Shown here: positions 18,167-27,798 of the stretch, piece after piece | Layout: each line of letters opens with the position of its first letter | How positions within the stretch are numbered: the first letter of the stretch is position 1 | Assembly (NCBI RefSeq): GCF_022921055.1 | Contig: NZ_CP095061.1 | Coordinates: forward strand, 4,317,501 to 4,381,500 | Direction of reading: 5' to 3' | Source of the DNA: Hymenobacter volaticus | GTDB lineage: Bacteria > Bacteroidota > Bacteroidia > Cytophagales > Hymenobacteraceae | DNA length: 64,000 nucleotides | The notes under the pieces: model-generated | What the model was told of the DNA's origin: nothing | The model's database searches: none | What the model saw: only the letters and a program-made list of their open reading frames with translations | Translations under genes and position numbers: made by a program

Positions 18167-19647
18167 TTACTCAGTGGCTGGAGTTGTGCTAGGAGTCGTA
18201 GCAGTAGGAGGATCAGAAAGGGTATTTTCTAGTAGACGCTCCTGCTTTTGGTACACGATTTTGTAGTCGGGGTTGAGGCGCAAGCGCATTTGAGCGCGGA
18301 TGTACTGGTTTTTCTGGAGCGACTGGCGGAAGCCGCGGCCTCGTTCAATGTAGGTTACCACGCGGGAACCGTCGTTGGCGGGTGGGCCTACCTTGAGAGA
18401 GCCTGGCTCCACTTGGAATTGCGCGTCTTTCAATTCCGCAAACCGATTCTGCTCTAGCCAAGCACTAATGGCGGCCGGCGTGGTATTGCGCAGAATAACG
18501 AACAGCTCCACTTGCGGGGCAAAGTATTGGTCGGCACTGAAAGGGGGCGCTTGAATATCAGCGTAATAAGCGGCCAGCACGTCGCGCACCCGGTCAGTTG
18601 CTTCACTGGCACTTGCCGCCGGTGCCGTTTCGGTGGTGGCAGGCACGGTGGCAGTTTGGGTTTCGGTGGTGCTGCTACCGGCTGCCGTGCCTGTTGCAAC
18701 AGAATCGGTGGTGGCAGTAGGTGGCACGACAGGCGCTACACGCACAGTTTCGGGCGCAACGGCGGGCGGCAGATCCAGCTGCTCGGCCTGCGGACCTGTT
18801 TCGGGCGCCACGGCCACGGTATCGGCAGCGGTTTGGCTGATGCTGGTTAGGTGCTCACTCGACCTCGATTGGCCCATAACTAGGTACCAAATCAACCCCA
18901 ACAGCAGCAATGCGCCGCCAATAGCTAAGATCTTCCCTAAAGGGCTCTTGGTGGGCTCCTCTACTTCGTCGTCATCATCGAGAGGTTCCGTTGTTTGCGC
19001 CTGCGGCCGTGTAGTTACGGGCGGCACAGGAGGTGGCGTCGGGCGCACGATAGGTTCCACCGGAACCGTTGGTTGGGTTCTTGGCGGGGAAAAATCGGGT
19101 GGTGCGGCCGCAGGTGGCGGCGTTGTAGAAGAAGCGGGCGGGAAAAACTGCGGCGTCTCTCTTGCAGGTGGCGGTGGAGGCGGCGTATTAGGCCGGGGGG
19201 AAAGGACTCGGGAGCGGCTGTTGGTGCCGCGGGAGCGGGCGGCGTAGGCGGGGTGTAGGGCGCTGCGTAAGGCGCCGGTTTTTCTTCTCGCACCGGGGCA
19301 GCCGGTGGTGGCGGAGGTGATGTACCTGGCGTTTGCGGTTGCTTGAAGAAATCGAGCAACGGCGGCAATTCTTCCACTGGAGTAGGAACCGGGGCAGGCG
19401 CAATAGGAGGCACTGGTACTGGTTCGGAGCGCACGGGTTCAACTGACGAACCTGTGGTTGCCGGTGCGGTGAAGGTAGGGTTGAGTGGAACCGTCGGGGG
19501 AGCCGACGGCGGAACTGCCGGTGCCGCCAGTTGGTCGGCCAGCAACCGGGCCTTCAGCGTCTCGAATTCTTGCGGCGTAATAGTGCCGGCATCGAGCAGC
19601 TCCCGGAGCTGGCGAAGCGTATCGAGGGGTGAAGAACTTTTATCCAT
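18167..19647 (-). CDS. SHOCT/proline-rich/TM/NTF2-like protein, frameshifted
   Basis: About 493 aa after correcting one missing base in the G6 run at 19195-19200. ATG 19647 gives a SHOCT-type helix pair (LRELLDAGTITPQEFETLKA), a feature of short oligomerising modules. A ~180-residue Pro/Ala linker then crosses the frameshift, DDDDE acidic stretch, one transmembrane helix (ILAIGGALLLLGLIWYLVMG, about 240-259), a Thr/Ala linker and a C-terminal domain resembling NTF2/SnoaL folds (VRDVLAAYYADI...). Without correction the first frame ends in Arg/His-rich nonsense. The topology mirrors the 14202-15680 protein, so it may be a partner of the stator cluster. Function unknown. Confidence 0.72.
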
Positions 19648-19763
19648 GTAAACAGGGCGTATGACGAAGGTGGAATGATCCACCCTTTAAACGGTAGTGA
19701 GTGAGTGACGTTATTTTACAGTAATCAACTCGAAATGAAGCGGCTACAGCAACTGGTCTCGGG

Positions 19764-20492
19764 TTATTTTCGGTCGAGAGTGGAAAGCCGGTCTTTGCGC
19801 CGCTGAAGCTTGGTTTTGCGTAGCTCCAACTGCTGAGCATTCACGATGAGCTGCGCGGAATCTTGACTGGCTTTGGTCTTGTTTTCGATGTTTTGCTTTT
19901 TCAACGACTCAATCTTCTCTAGGTTGCTTTCCGTGTTTTTGGCCAAGTTTGCCCGCTCTCTTTCCAGCCGTTCTTTTTCTTTCTCGGTTTCGCGCAATTC
20001 CTTTTCTGCCGCCTCAATCTGCTCCCGATAGGCCTTGAGCCGGGCGGCCGTGGCAAAGTTTTGCGCCATCGTGCGCATGGCCGCAAATTCAGTGGGCGTA
20101 TTCTCCGGGCTGAAATACGTTTTGGCATCGTAGCCGCCAAATACGGCCAGTTCGGTAACGCTGTCCGACGGCGCCGTTACCATGGCGTAGAGGTCGATAA
20201 GCTTGCCCGACACGCTGGAAGCGGGTACTTGCTTGGCAGCTAGCACGTCGCGCTTGCCTACCCCGAAGGTGCCGTTGCCTTTCGGTTTGATGTTGTAGGT
20301 GTCCTTCAACCACGACTGCCAAAAATTGCGCGTCCACTCGGGCGTACCGTCTACTAGCACTTTGGCGGCGGCCCGCTCACTCTTTTCGTAGTTGACGCTG
20401 TTGTCGCGCACTTCGTACATCTGCGCGTTGGCGGAACGACCTGTTAGTACGCATACAAGCAGGCCAAGCAAAAAGGCGAATTGATTTTTCAT
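19764..20492 (-). CDS. Exported coiled-coil protein
   Basis: Unrecognised protein of 242 aa with a signal peptide (FAFLLGLLVCVLTGRSANAQ, cleavage after ANA-Q). A ~130-residue globular part precedes a Glu/Lys/Arg-rich coiled coil (about 150-240, with LRETEKEKERLERERANLAK). It lies upstream of and in line with the SHOCT gene, with a 116-base gap. Predicted periplasmic; role unknown. Confidence 0.65.
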   Translation of the reverse strand: MKNQFAFLLGLLVCVLTGRSANAQMYEVRDNSVNYEKSERAAAKVLVDGTPEWTRNFWQSWLKDTYNIKPKGNGTFGVGKRDVLAAKQVPASSVSGKLIDLYAMVTAPSDSVTELAVFGGYDAKTYFSPENTPTEFAAMRTMAQNFATAARLKAYREQIEAAEKELRETEKEKERLERERANLAKNTESNLEKIESLKKQNIENKTKASQDSAQLIVNAQQLELRKTKLQRRKDRLSTLDRK

Positions 20493-20550
20493 CGGAATTG
20501 AAAGCAGGAAACACTGGAAAAGCCGCTCGTATGGGCGGTACTACGGGGCG

Positions 20551-20799
20551 CTAGTAGATATCGTGGCGCTCGAAGGTGGCTTGCAGGTCTTGGTGCATGA
20601 GCTGAAACCGGTTGATAACGGCTTGCATAAACTCGTCGTCGAGCAGGCTACGGACTTCCTCGTCGCTGGTCACGTCCATTTCGCTCACCTTATAGGTTTG
20701 TTCGAGCGGGCCTTTTTCGAGCTTGATGAGGTACTTTCCATTCCATGAGAAAAGCGTGATTTTAACCTCTGGGTGCGGAATATCGGCAAGCTGGCGCAT
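20551..20799 (-). CDS. Small conserved-looking hypothetical protein
   Basis: Soluble protein of 82 aa with no signal or membrane segment. It alternates short strands (VKITLFSWNGKYLIKLEKG) with an acidic helical C-terminus. It lies 58 bases upstream of the exported coiled-coil gene on the same strand and could be the first gene of that three-gene unit. No function can be assigned. Confidence 0.55.
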   Translation of the reverse strand: MRQLADIPHPEVKITLFSWNGKYLIKLEKGPLEQTYKVSEMDVTSDEEVRSLLDDEFMQAVINRFQLMHQDLQATFERHDIY

Positions 20800-20947
20800 G
20801 GCGGAATCGGGAAATGAAAATGAATGCGCGAAGATAGGCAGGGGCGCTCTACTAACCGGTCAAGCTCGACATAACACCCAACCTGAAGCGTCGTACCAAT
20901 GCAAAGCACACTGCTTCTTTTTTGTTTCACTTTCACCACCTTGCACT

Positions 20948-21151
20948 ATGGCACAAGGAGATAAGTTGGCGTACACCGACAAGCAAAAGCGTAAAGCCGA
21001 GCACATTGAAGAAAGCTACGAGAAACATGGCGTACCCGAAGAAGAGGCCGAAGCTCGTGCCTGGGCGACCGTCAACAAACAAGATGGGGGCGGCAAAAAG
21101 AGTGGCTCTGGCCGCAAAAAGCCCGCTAGTCGCGCCAAAGACGGAGAATAG
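20948..21151 (+). CDS. Small hydrophilic protein of the 'plasmid stabilization protein'-named family
   Basis: Protein of 67 aa. The opening MAQGDKLAYTDKQKRKAEHI and the EEEAEARAWATVNK segment, then a Gly/Lys/Ser-rich basic tail, match a widespread small family often labelled plasmid stabilization protein. That name is historical and no mechanism is established, to my knowledge. ATG 20948 gives the family's usual N-terminus. It is a lone gene between convergent and divergent neighbours. Confidence 0.75.
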   Translation: MAQGDKLAYTDKQKRKAEHIEESYEKHGVPEEEAEARAWATVNKQDGGGKKSGSGRKKPASRAKDGE

Positions 21152-21231
21152 ACAAGACTCAAACTGCTCCACTGAAGCGCTGCTTCGCGGCCCCGGAACG
21201 CCTGTTGTTCTGCTGCCCGCGAAGCAGCGCT

Positions 21232-22134
21232 TTACGTTGTATGAAACTGCTGCTGCGCGTACAGCAGAAACCGTTGTGCTGGCCGGGCTAGTGGCTGCCC
21301 TTGTAGCCACAACGCCTCGAAGTTGCGGGGCAGGCGCAGTTGCTGTATCGGTACCACTTCTAGCAGGCCAGCCGCCAACTCGCGTTCCAGCGCCCGGCTC
21401 GATACAAACCCTAAGGCTGCGGGAGCCGCTTCGAGGTAAGATTTGATGGCCTCGGTGTTGTCGAAGTAAAAAGCCACTTGCAAGTCGGCCAGCTTAATTT
21501 TGTGTTCGCGCAAAGCGAATTCCAACACTTCCAGCGTGCCAGAGCCTCGCTCCCGCAACACCAGCGGGTGGGCCACAGCTTCGGCCAGCGGCATAGGCTC
21601 AGCGGGTGGCCCTGCGGGCGTGGCCCGGCGTACGGCAACGAGTTCATCGGGCAACAGAGGCTCGTAGTGCAGGTCGCGGCTCTTAGAACGGCCTTCCACA
21701 AAGCCCAAATCAAGTTGACCAAGTGAAATGGCCTCGGCAATATGCTCGGAGTTGGCATTGACCAAGGTCAGTTCTACTTGAGGATAGCGCCGCTGAAAAC
21801 CGGGCAGAATGGCGGGTAGCACGTATTGGGCCAGCGTAGTGCTGGCCCCGAGGCGCAACCGACCGGCCGCTTCGCTGTGCAGATTGTGTAGTTGCTCGGT
21901 GAGTTGCTGATGCAGCCCTTCCACAGCGTCGGCGTGTTCGAGCAGTAGGTTGCCGGCTTCGGTAAGGGACACCCGGTTGCCGCGCCGCTCAAATAAGCGC
22001 TGCCCGTAGCTGCGTTCCAACTCCCGAATGTGTTTGGTAATGGCTGGCTGGCTGATATACAGTTCCTGCGCAGCCCTAGTAAAGCTTAGGTGCCGGGCCA
22101 CCGACTGGAAAACGCGCAAACGAAAATCAGGCAT
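21232..22134 (-). CDS. LysR-family transcriptional regulator
   Basis: Regulator of about 300 aa. The N-terminal winged helix-turn-helix has FQSVARHLSFTRAAQELYIS and QPAITKHIRELE, and the effector-binding domain (about 90-295) contains LGASTTLAQYVLPAIL and LVLRERGSGTLEVLE. ATG 22134 (MPDFRLRVF) gives the standard LysR start; the in-frame ATG 17 codons upstream adds a foreign extension. The segment LGASTT..YVLP resembles CysB/CbbR-type effector domains. No obvious divergent target gene lies next to it, so the regulon is unknown. Confidence 0.9.
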   Translation of the reverse strand: MPDFRLRVFQSVARHLSFTRAAQELYISQPAITKHIRELERSYGQRLFERRGNRVSLTEAGNLLLEHADAVEGLHQQLTEQLHNLHSEAAGRLRLGASTTLAQYVLPAILPGFQRRYPQVELTLVNANSEHIAEAISLGQLDLGFVEGRSKSRDLHYEPLLPDELVAVRRATPAGPPAEPMPLAEAVAHPLVLRERGSGTLEVLEFALREHKIKLADLQVAFYFDNTEAIKSYLEAAPAALGFVSSRALERELAAGLLEVVPIQQLRLPRNFEALWLQGQPLARPAQRFLLYAQQQFHTT

Positions 22135-22222
22135 ACGCGCAAGGTAAATGCTGGAACAGTGAGTCCGGATGTTTTGCTTGCGCAACCATGCAGTCCAGAC
22201 GCCAAACTCACTTATTCCATTG

Positions 22223-22911
22223 TCACTTTTTCTGCGCTACTAGCTTCACTAGCCGCATCTGTTGCAATCCAAAGTCGCCCACGCCTACATTCTCTTCGTA
22301 GCGCACTATCGTGAAGCCGGCGGCGGTGTACAGCTTCTTTAGCTCGTCGGTATCGAACACGACATTGCCCCCGATCTTGCGCTGCTTGGTAGCGTCGCGG
22401 TGGAAACCTTCGATAACCACCAAGCCACCCGGTTTTAAACTCTGGTACACTTTATCGACGTGGTGGCGGCCGCCGGAATAAATGAAGGCCACCAAATCCC
22501 ACCGGTTGGTGCCGAAGTCGAACTCGGCATCGTCCTGGACGAAGGTGGTAATGCGCAGATTGGCTTTGCGGGCGTTGTCTTGCGCCAAGTTTACGGCCTC
22601 GTCGGCAATATCAACGCCGTAGGCATCCCACCCGTGTTGGGCCAAAAACAGCGTGTTGCGCCCTTGGCCCATGCCCACATCGAGAGCCTTGCCGGGCTTA
22701 CGCCCCGGATAGTTTCCGCGAGCAACTTGTTGGGATTGGTGCTAAACGATACGCGGGTTTCTTTGCCGGTTAGCACGGCGTTCCACTTCTGCCGCTCCAG
22801 TTCCTTGTTTTCTTTCGGGTTTGGAGTCGGCTTGGTGGTTGAAGCAGCTTGTTGCGCAAAGCCCGTTGATAGCACCGACAGCAACAGCGAAACTGTAAAC
22901 AAGGATTTCAT
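22223..22911 (-). CDS. Class I SAM-dependent methyltransferase-like protein with signal peptide, frameshifted
   Basis: About 229 aa after correcting one missing base in the run at 22703-22706. The N-terminus is a signal peptide (KSLFTVSLLLSVLSTGFAQQ) followed by a Thr/Pro/Lys linker and NAVLTGKETRVSFSTNPN. The corrected join reads ETIRGRKPGKALDVGMGQG, SAM-binding motif I. It continues GVDIADEAVNLAQ, VQDDAEFDFG and LKPGGLVVIEGFHR, as in class I methyltransferases. The upstream ATG gives a non-signal extension of seven residues, so ATG 22911 is used. An exported SAM enzyme is unusual because SAM is not expected in the periplasm. Substrate unknown. Confidence 0.78.
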
Positions 22912-23356
22912 AGTGGTAAAATAGCTAACCAAATGTATACTTAATGAAACCGCTATTGCGCCATGTACTCGGTCAGGATCCAGTTTTCCTGGCTGAAGTT
23001 GGATAACGCGAATGCAGCTACCTTAATCAACGTAGCACAAGCAACCATTAGTTTTCGTTGATATTGAATTATCAGCTTGGCCCCTGCCCCATGGATGCAG
23101 CCCTACACGACCACAGCACGGTCTCGAAACTTGCATTGCTGAAGCTAACCTCAGGCCGGGTTAGCTACCCTCTCCCGGAAAGGCCAAGGAACCGAGACAA
23201 TCCCTTTCCGCTTGTTTTTTATTCAAGGGCAAGACGCGCTTAACCCTATGCTTCCTTCCTAAAATTGCTTTAATAAGCAGCAGAGTACAGACAAAGAAGC
23301 GGCCCGGAAATCCTCCGGGCCGCTTCTTTATGCTACTGAAAGCACCTGACAAGGCC
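22912..23356. other. 445-base intergenic region
   Basis: No supported gene. It separates the methyltransferase gene start from the end of a vWA lipoprotein gene. The only structure seen is the hairpin at 23293-23329. Confidence 0.5.
23293..23329 (-). terminator. Intrinsic terminator of the vWA lipoprotein gene
   Basis: Perfect 16-bp arms (23293-23308 and 23314-23329) around a 5-base loop, G/C-rich in the middle, placed 28 bases beyond the stop of the minus-strand gene ending at 23357. Confidence 0.8.
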
Positions 23357-24556
23357 TTACGATTTACTGTACTCGGTGATGAGGCGCACCAAGAGGTTGT
23401 TGAGGTACTCGACTTGATAGTCGCCTACTGAGGCTTCTAAGTGGGTGTTGCCAATGCCGCTGTGGTTGGTGATGAATACATAGGTGCCGCCGGTGCTCAA
23501 AGCCAGAGTGCGCATCACAAACTCGGTGCTGGTGTCAATGCCGCTGGCTGTTATCGGAATAAGCCGGATGCCTTGGCGGGCGGCCGCGCGTGTAAGCTCC
23601 TGGATGCGGGTGCGAGCTTCATCGTGGGGCGGCGCATCAAGTACTAGAAACAGCAAGCGGCAGCGGGCCTCGGTGCTCCATTTCTGTTGTAGAGCCACGC
23701 TCAGGGCCTCGTCTACGGCTTCCGGAAAGTCGCCGCCACCGCCGGGGCCCTGGGCCTGCACGAAGGTTAGCAGTTGGTTTACGTTTTGGGTGAAAGGCAG
23801 TGCGCGGGTCACATATTCGTCGCCTTTGTCGCGGTAAAACACGCTGGCCAGGCGCAAATCGGCAGCTGGCACTTGGGCTTCCGCTCTCGTAACTACGTCG
23901 CGTAGCTCGGTTTTCAAATAGTTGATTTCGTCGCCCATCGAGCCGGTGGCATCTACCACAAACATGATATCGACGGGTGTGGCTACGGTTGGGGTGGCAG
24001 CAACAACCCGGGTGGCTTGGCGCTCGGTAGCCGGCACGGGTGCTGGCGTGAACGTCCGGCCCTGGTAGCTTACCTGTATCGGCAAGGCTGCGCTACTGCC
24101 CACCGGCTGAAACAAGGTCGGGAATAACTCGACCCGGCCCAGACGGTCGGTGACGCCGGCGGTAACGCCCGTTGCTGCCGGGTTCGGGCCCACGGTCACG
24201 CGCGCACCAGCCAGGGGCTGCCCGGCGGCATCGGTGAACGTGAGAGTATAGCGCTCTGCGGAATACAGTTGCCACTGCGCTGGCAACTCCGTCCACGCGG
24301 GCCGCTTAAGCACATCGAGCCAGAATCCCCAGTTGCGCAGGTCGTTCCACTCACCGGCCGTTATCACCCCAGCCTGACTGGAACCGCCGGGGTTGTTGCT
24401 GCTCCCCGACCCACCAGAGCCGCCTGGTCCACCAAGTCCACCCGGTCCCGCGTCAGTTAAACTGTACCCCGACGATGGGCTTTCGCTGCTATCATCAGCA
24501 TCGGCACAGCCCTGCAATAGCGGCAGAAGCAGAAAAGAGAGAAGAAGTTTTTTCAT
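23357..24556 (-). CDS. vWA-domain lipoprotein
   Basis: Surface or periplasmic lipoprotein of 399 aa. ATG 24556 gives a signal with lipobox LLPLLQGCAD. A Gly/Ser-rich linker follows, then a beta-sandwich-like region with YTLTFTDAAGQPLAGARVTV, and a C-terminal von Willebrand A domain starting VDIMFVVDATGSMGDEI. DATGSM is an intact MIDAS first motif, so divalent-metal binding is expected. Later elements (ALPFTQNVNQLLTFV, FLVLDAPPHDE, LIPITASGID) fit the fold. The A domain resembles those of chloride-channel-accessory-like and Mg-chelatase-like proteins. Lone gene with its own terminator. Ligand unknown. Confidence 0.85.
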   Translation of the reverse strand: MKKLLLSFLLLPLLQGCADADDSSESPSSGYSLTDAGPGGLGGPGGSGGSGSSNNPGGSSQAGVITAGEWNDLRNWGFWLDVLKRPAWTELPAQWQLYSAERYTLTFTDAAGQPLAGARVTVGPNPAATGVTAGVTDRLGRVELFPTLFQPVGSSAALPIQVSYQGRTFTPAPVPATERQATRVVAATPTVATPVDIMFVVDATGSMGDEINYLKTELRDVVTRAEAQVPAADLRLASVFYRDKGDEYVTRALPFTQNVNQLLTFVQAQGPGGGGDFPEAVDEALSVALQQKWSTEARCRLLFLVLDAPPHDEARTRIQELTRAAARQGIRLIPITASGIDTSTEFVMRTLALSTGGTYVFITNHSGIGNTHLEASVGDYQVEYLNNLLVRLITEYSKS

Positions 24557-24965
24557 CGATAAAAGCGTAAGATGTGTGGTATATAGCCTCCCGAGGAAGA
24601 GCCACATGCCGCGCCGTGAGTTGCAACCAGCTACTCATTTTTTCTTGGCAGCCACATTCTTACGCCTTAGTCTCTTGTTTCTAGCGCCATTGTGCGGTTA
24701 CAACACCCTTAGGAGTTGCGGTAACAAGCCTCTGTCAACGGGTTTGCTCCACCCTGTGCGCATTATCAGCAGGCTTGGGCTATTGATTCAGAAGCGCGCT
24801 TGTCAGATAAGCAATACAACGAGCAACTACTTCTTTGATAGCAATAATCATCCTTGAAGTAAATGGCTTCAAAAATTCTAAGTACTACCACTTAAAATAT
24901 TATTTTACGATAATATTATTGCATTATGTCTTTCATACGTGTCCTATCACTAATAGAAACCGCCT
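24557..24965. other. 409-base divergent intergenic region
   Basis: Lies between the divergent vWA lipoprotein and the 7TMR histidine kinase. The last ~100 bases are A/T-rich and should contain the kinase promoter, but no exact TAnnTTTG element was found. An open frame at 24393-24857 starts inside the lipoprotein gene and lacks coding character. Confidence 0.45.
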
Positions 24966-26900
24966 ATGCTGACACGTCTACTAGGCTTTTGGCTGTTTAC
25001 AAGCTGGCTTTTGGGCAGCAATGCCACTGCGGCGGTGCCTTTGCCGCTTCATGTGCTAGCAGATACTCTTTACCTAAAGGAGTCGAACGGTAAGCATCTT
25101 TCCGAAACGTACCGGTACTATACCGAGCCTTTCAGGGCTCCAGCTAACGCCCAACACGCCGATTCGCTGTGGCAAGCTGGTAAGTTCCAGGCCGGGCCGT
25201 GGCACCGCACGCTCAACCTTGGCATTGTACACCGCCGCTTGTGGCTACGACTCGTGGTCAAAAACACTTTAGCTGAGAGCCGACGTTTTTTGTGGAGCGT
25301 ATACAACTACACCGACAGTGCCACTCTTTACTGTCGGCGGCAAGGCGAGACAGAGTTTCATCGAATAGCGGCCGCTAGCTCCCGCGTGCCAGCCGCTGAA
25401 CGAGTATTTCCGGCGCGGGGTCTGTGCTTGCCTTTCGAGTTGGCTGGCGGCGAGGGCGCCGAATTGTACTTGCGCATCGACCACCATGCCGGGGCCCTGT
25501 ACCTGCCTACCGACGTAACGACCACCGAGGATTTTCTGGCCTGGGAAGTGAACTACGTTTTCCACAAACACTGGATTTGGCTGGTAGGCTTTTACCTCAG
25601 CAGCGCCCTGTTCAACCTTGTGCTATTCGCGTTCCTGCGCGACCGAATACATATCTGGTATATCTTGTACGTGGTGTGCACTACCATTTTCCTGCTCATG
25701 GAAGATGGCCTGGACGCCCTGCTCCTGCCCACGGGTCCCTATCAACTGCTGTGGGATATTGGGCAATTCAACTTTATGCTGCTGGCGGTGGCATGCGGTG
25801 TGCGCATTATGCAGCTGTTTCTGCGGCTCCGAGCTGGCTGGCCCCGGCTGTACCAAACTGGCAATGTGTTGGCGGTACTGGCTTTGGTGTTTGTTGGCGC
25901 ATATTCGGTGCTGTACCCAGCGGCGGTACGTAGCCACGGTACGGGCCTCTTACTTCTCAATGGCGGCCGTGAATTGCTGCTGGCGGCCATATTCCTGTAT
26001 GGCTGGGCGGTACTGCTGGCAACGCTGCTCACCAAGCGGCGCCGCCGGTTAGCCGCCTACTATGCCCTCACGTACTTCTTCTTCTTCACTGGGTTTAGCC
26101 TGTTTTGGTTCAACCACATCGGTCTCACCAATCTGCACCTGATGCAGCCCAATGCGTTGGCTTGGGGCCTGTTTTTCGAATTGCTGGTGTTGAGTGCCCT
26201 GCTTACGGGGCGTTTCCGCTACACCCTTCACCAAAACGCGCAGCTCCGTATCAAGCAGCTGCGGCAACGCAATACGCAGGGGGCCAAGCTCATTGCAGCT
26301 CAGGAAGAAGAGCGTGAACGATTAGCCCGAGAGCTGCACGACGCACTAGGGCCCAACCTGGCCGCCTTGCACTTAGCTTGGCAGGGCCGGGCGGTGCAGC
26401 AAGCCATTGCCAGCTCGCCGGAAGCCGCCGCCGCGGGTCGTCATACCGAGTTGCTGCTCCGGCATCTGCGCGACGAGGTGCGGACCTTCAGCCACGCTGT
26501 GCTACCTGCCGAGCCTGGCTTGGGTGGCCTCGCGGAGTCGGTGGGGGCACTGGCCGAGCTGCTCAACATTTACGGCAACCCCACGGTGCGTACCTTCTGC
26601 GATGAAGGCATCGACCAGCTCTCGCAGCCTCTGCAAACGGCGGCCTATCGTATTGCCGCCGAACTGCTCAATAACGCCGTGCGCCACGCCAACGCTACCG
26701 AGGTGCAAGTACAGGTGCTGCGGCATTCTAACACCTTGGAAATAATGGTGGAAGACAACGGAGCCGGATTCAAACCGAAAGTTAATGGTGCTGGCATCGG
26801 GCTGCGTGGCGTATATGCGCGGGCCGAGTATCTTCGGGGCCAAGTGCATATCGATAGTACCGACCGAGGCACCAGCATTGTGGTGCGTTTGCCGTGTTGA
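24966..26900 (+). CDS. 7TMR-DISM sensor histidine kinase
   Basis: Protein of 644 aa. A signal peptide (1-24) leads into a periplasmic 7TMR-DISM extracellular domain (about 40-190), then seven transmembrane helices (about 200-420). The catalytic part has a HisKA_3-type motif RELHDALGPNLAALHL with His458, followed by an HATPase domain with ELLNNAVRHA, DNGAGF (Asp597) and GIGLRG. This arrangement matches NarX/LiaS-type kinases that pair with NarL-type regulators, and such a regulator gene follows 135 bases later. The sensed molecule is unknown; DISMED2-type domains usually bind carbohydrates or similar ligands. Confidence 0.9.
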   Translation: MLTRLLGFWLFTSWLLGSNATAAVPLPLHVLADTLYLKESNGKHLSETYRYYTEPFRAPANAQHADSLWQAGKFQAGPWHRTLNLGIVHRRLWLRLVVKNTLAESRRFLWSVYNYTDSATLYCRRQGETEFHRIAAASSRVPAAERVFPARGLCLPFELAGGEGAELYLRIDHHAGALYLPTDVTTTEDFLAWEVNYVFHKHWIWLVGFYLSSALFNLVLFAFLRDRIHIWYILYVVCTTIFLLMEDGLDALLLPTGPYQLLWDIGQFNFMLLAVACGVRIMQLFLRLRAGWPRLYQTGNVLAVLALVFVGAYSVLYPAAVRSHGTGLLLLNGGRELLLAAIFLYGWAVLLATLLTKRRRRLAAYYALTYFFFFTGFSLFWFNHIGLTNLHLMQPNALAWGLFFELLVLSALLTGRFRYTLHQNAQLRIKQLRQRNTQGAKLIAAQEEERERLARELHDALGPNLAALHLAWQGRAVQQAIASSPEAAAAGRHTELLLRHLRDEVRTFSHAVLPAEPGLGGLAESVGALAELLNIYGNPTVRTFCDEGIDQLSQPLQTAAYRIAAELLNNAVRHANATEVQVQVLRHSNTLEIMVEDNGAGFKPKVNGAGIGLRGVYARAEYLRGQVHIDSTDRGTSIVVRLPC

Positions 26901-27035
26901 GGGCAAGAAGAAGTTTAGCGTAAAAGCTAATGGTTGAGTTGGGGAATCGAGATTTGATGCTGAATTTGCTGTCTTGGGTCTTCGCTGCTCAGCGCGCCTC
27001 CTAGCTTATCTATTCGTAGTACATCATTCGCCAGT

Positions 27036-27680
27036 ATGCTTATGCCGTGTCGCTTACTCATTCTGGATGATCATCCTATGCTCATGCAGGGGCTAGCACG
27101 GCTGGTAGCCGAGCAGCCTGACCTGCAAGTAGCCGGGCAGTTTAGCTCGGGCGAGGCACTGTTGGCTTGGTTGCCTGCCTCAAATCCGGCTCCGGCCGAT
27201 GTGCTGCTGCTGGACCTACACTTGCCTGGCCTCGACGGCCTAACATTACTGTCCCATTTGCGACAGCAATGGCCGGGCATGCGGGTGCTGGTATTCAGCA
27301 CTGCCTCTACTTTAGAGTTAGTGGAGCGCCTGCAGGTATTGGGCGCGAGTGGTTTCGTACCCAAATCGGCCGATGCCGACCACCTACTGGCGGCTATCCG
27401 GGCGGTGTACGCTGGCAAGCATGCCTTTCCGCATGCGTATCAGCCCGTAACTCAGCAGGTCCCGAGCAACTCAAACATGGCGATACTGCACCGTCTATCT
27501 GCCCGCGAACGGGAAATTATTGGGCTGGTGCGAGCAGGGTTAACCACCCGTCAAATTGCTGACCGTCTTTCTCTAGCGGAATTTACGGTGAGTACGCACC
27601 GCCGTAATATTATGCACAAGCTTGAGCTACACAATACTGCCGCCCTGGTTCAGTTTGCGCACAACCATGGCTTGCAGTAG
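27036..27680 (+). CDS. NarL/LuxR-family response regulator
   Basis: Regulator of 214 aa. The receiver domain (about 5-125) has DDHP (acidic pocket), the phosphoacceptor LLLDLHLPGLDG (Asp60) and Lys in FVPKSA. The C-terminal LuxR helix-turn-helix (about 150-210) reads LSAREREIIGLVRAGLTTRQ followed by VSTHRRNIMHKL. Either ATG 27036 or ATG 27042 could be the start; both keep the fold. It is most likely phosphorylated by the upstream kinase. Targets are unknown. Confidence 0.92.
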   Translation: MLMPCRLLILDDHPMLMQGLARLVAEQPDLQVAGQFSSGEALLAWLPASNPAPADVLLLDLHLPGLDGLTLLSHLRQQWPGMRVLVFSTASTLELVERLQVLGASGFVPKSADADHLLAAIRAVYAGKHAFPHAYQPVTQQVPSNSNMAILHRLSAREREIIGLVRAGLTTRQIADRLSLAEFTVSTHRRNIMHKLELHNTAALVQFAHNHGLQ

Positions 27681-27798
27681 CAGATCCGTGGTGGCCGCCA
27701 CTGCTTCAAGGTTATTAGAGCCCAAGCCCAGATTATGGGTGGAACCGACGTGCAGCACCTCACGGTAAGTGGCCTTTGAGCTGGTAGTAATTGCTTGG

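Noticed and set aside
24393..24857. A 154-codon plus-strand open frame overlapping the vWA lipoprotein start
   Set aside because: It begins antisense to the lipoprotein's signal region and Gly-rich linker and has no family-like motif or promoter.
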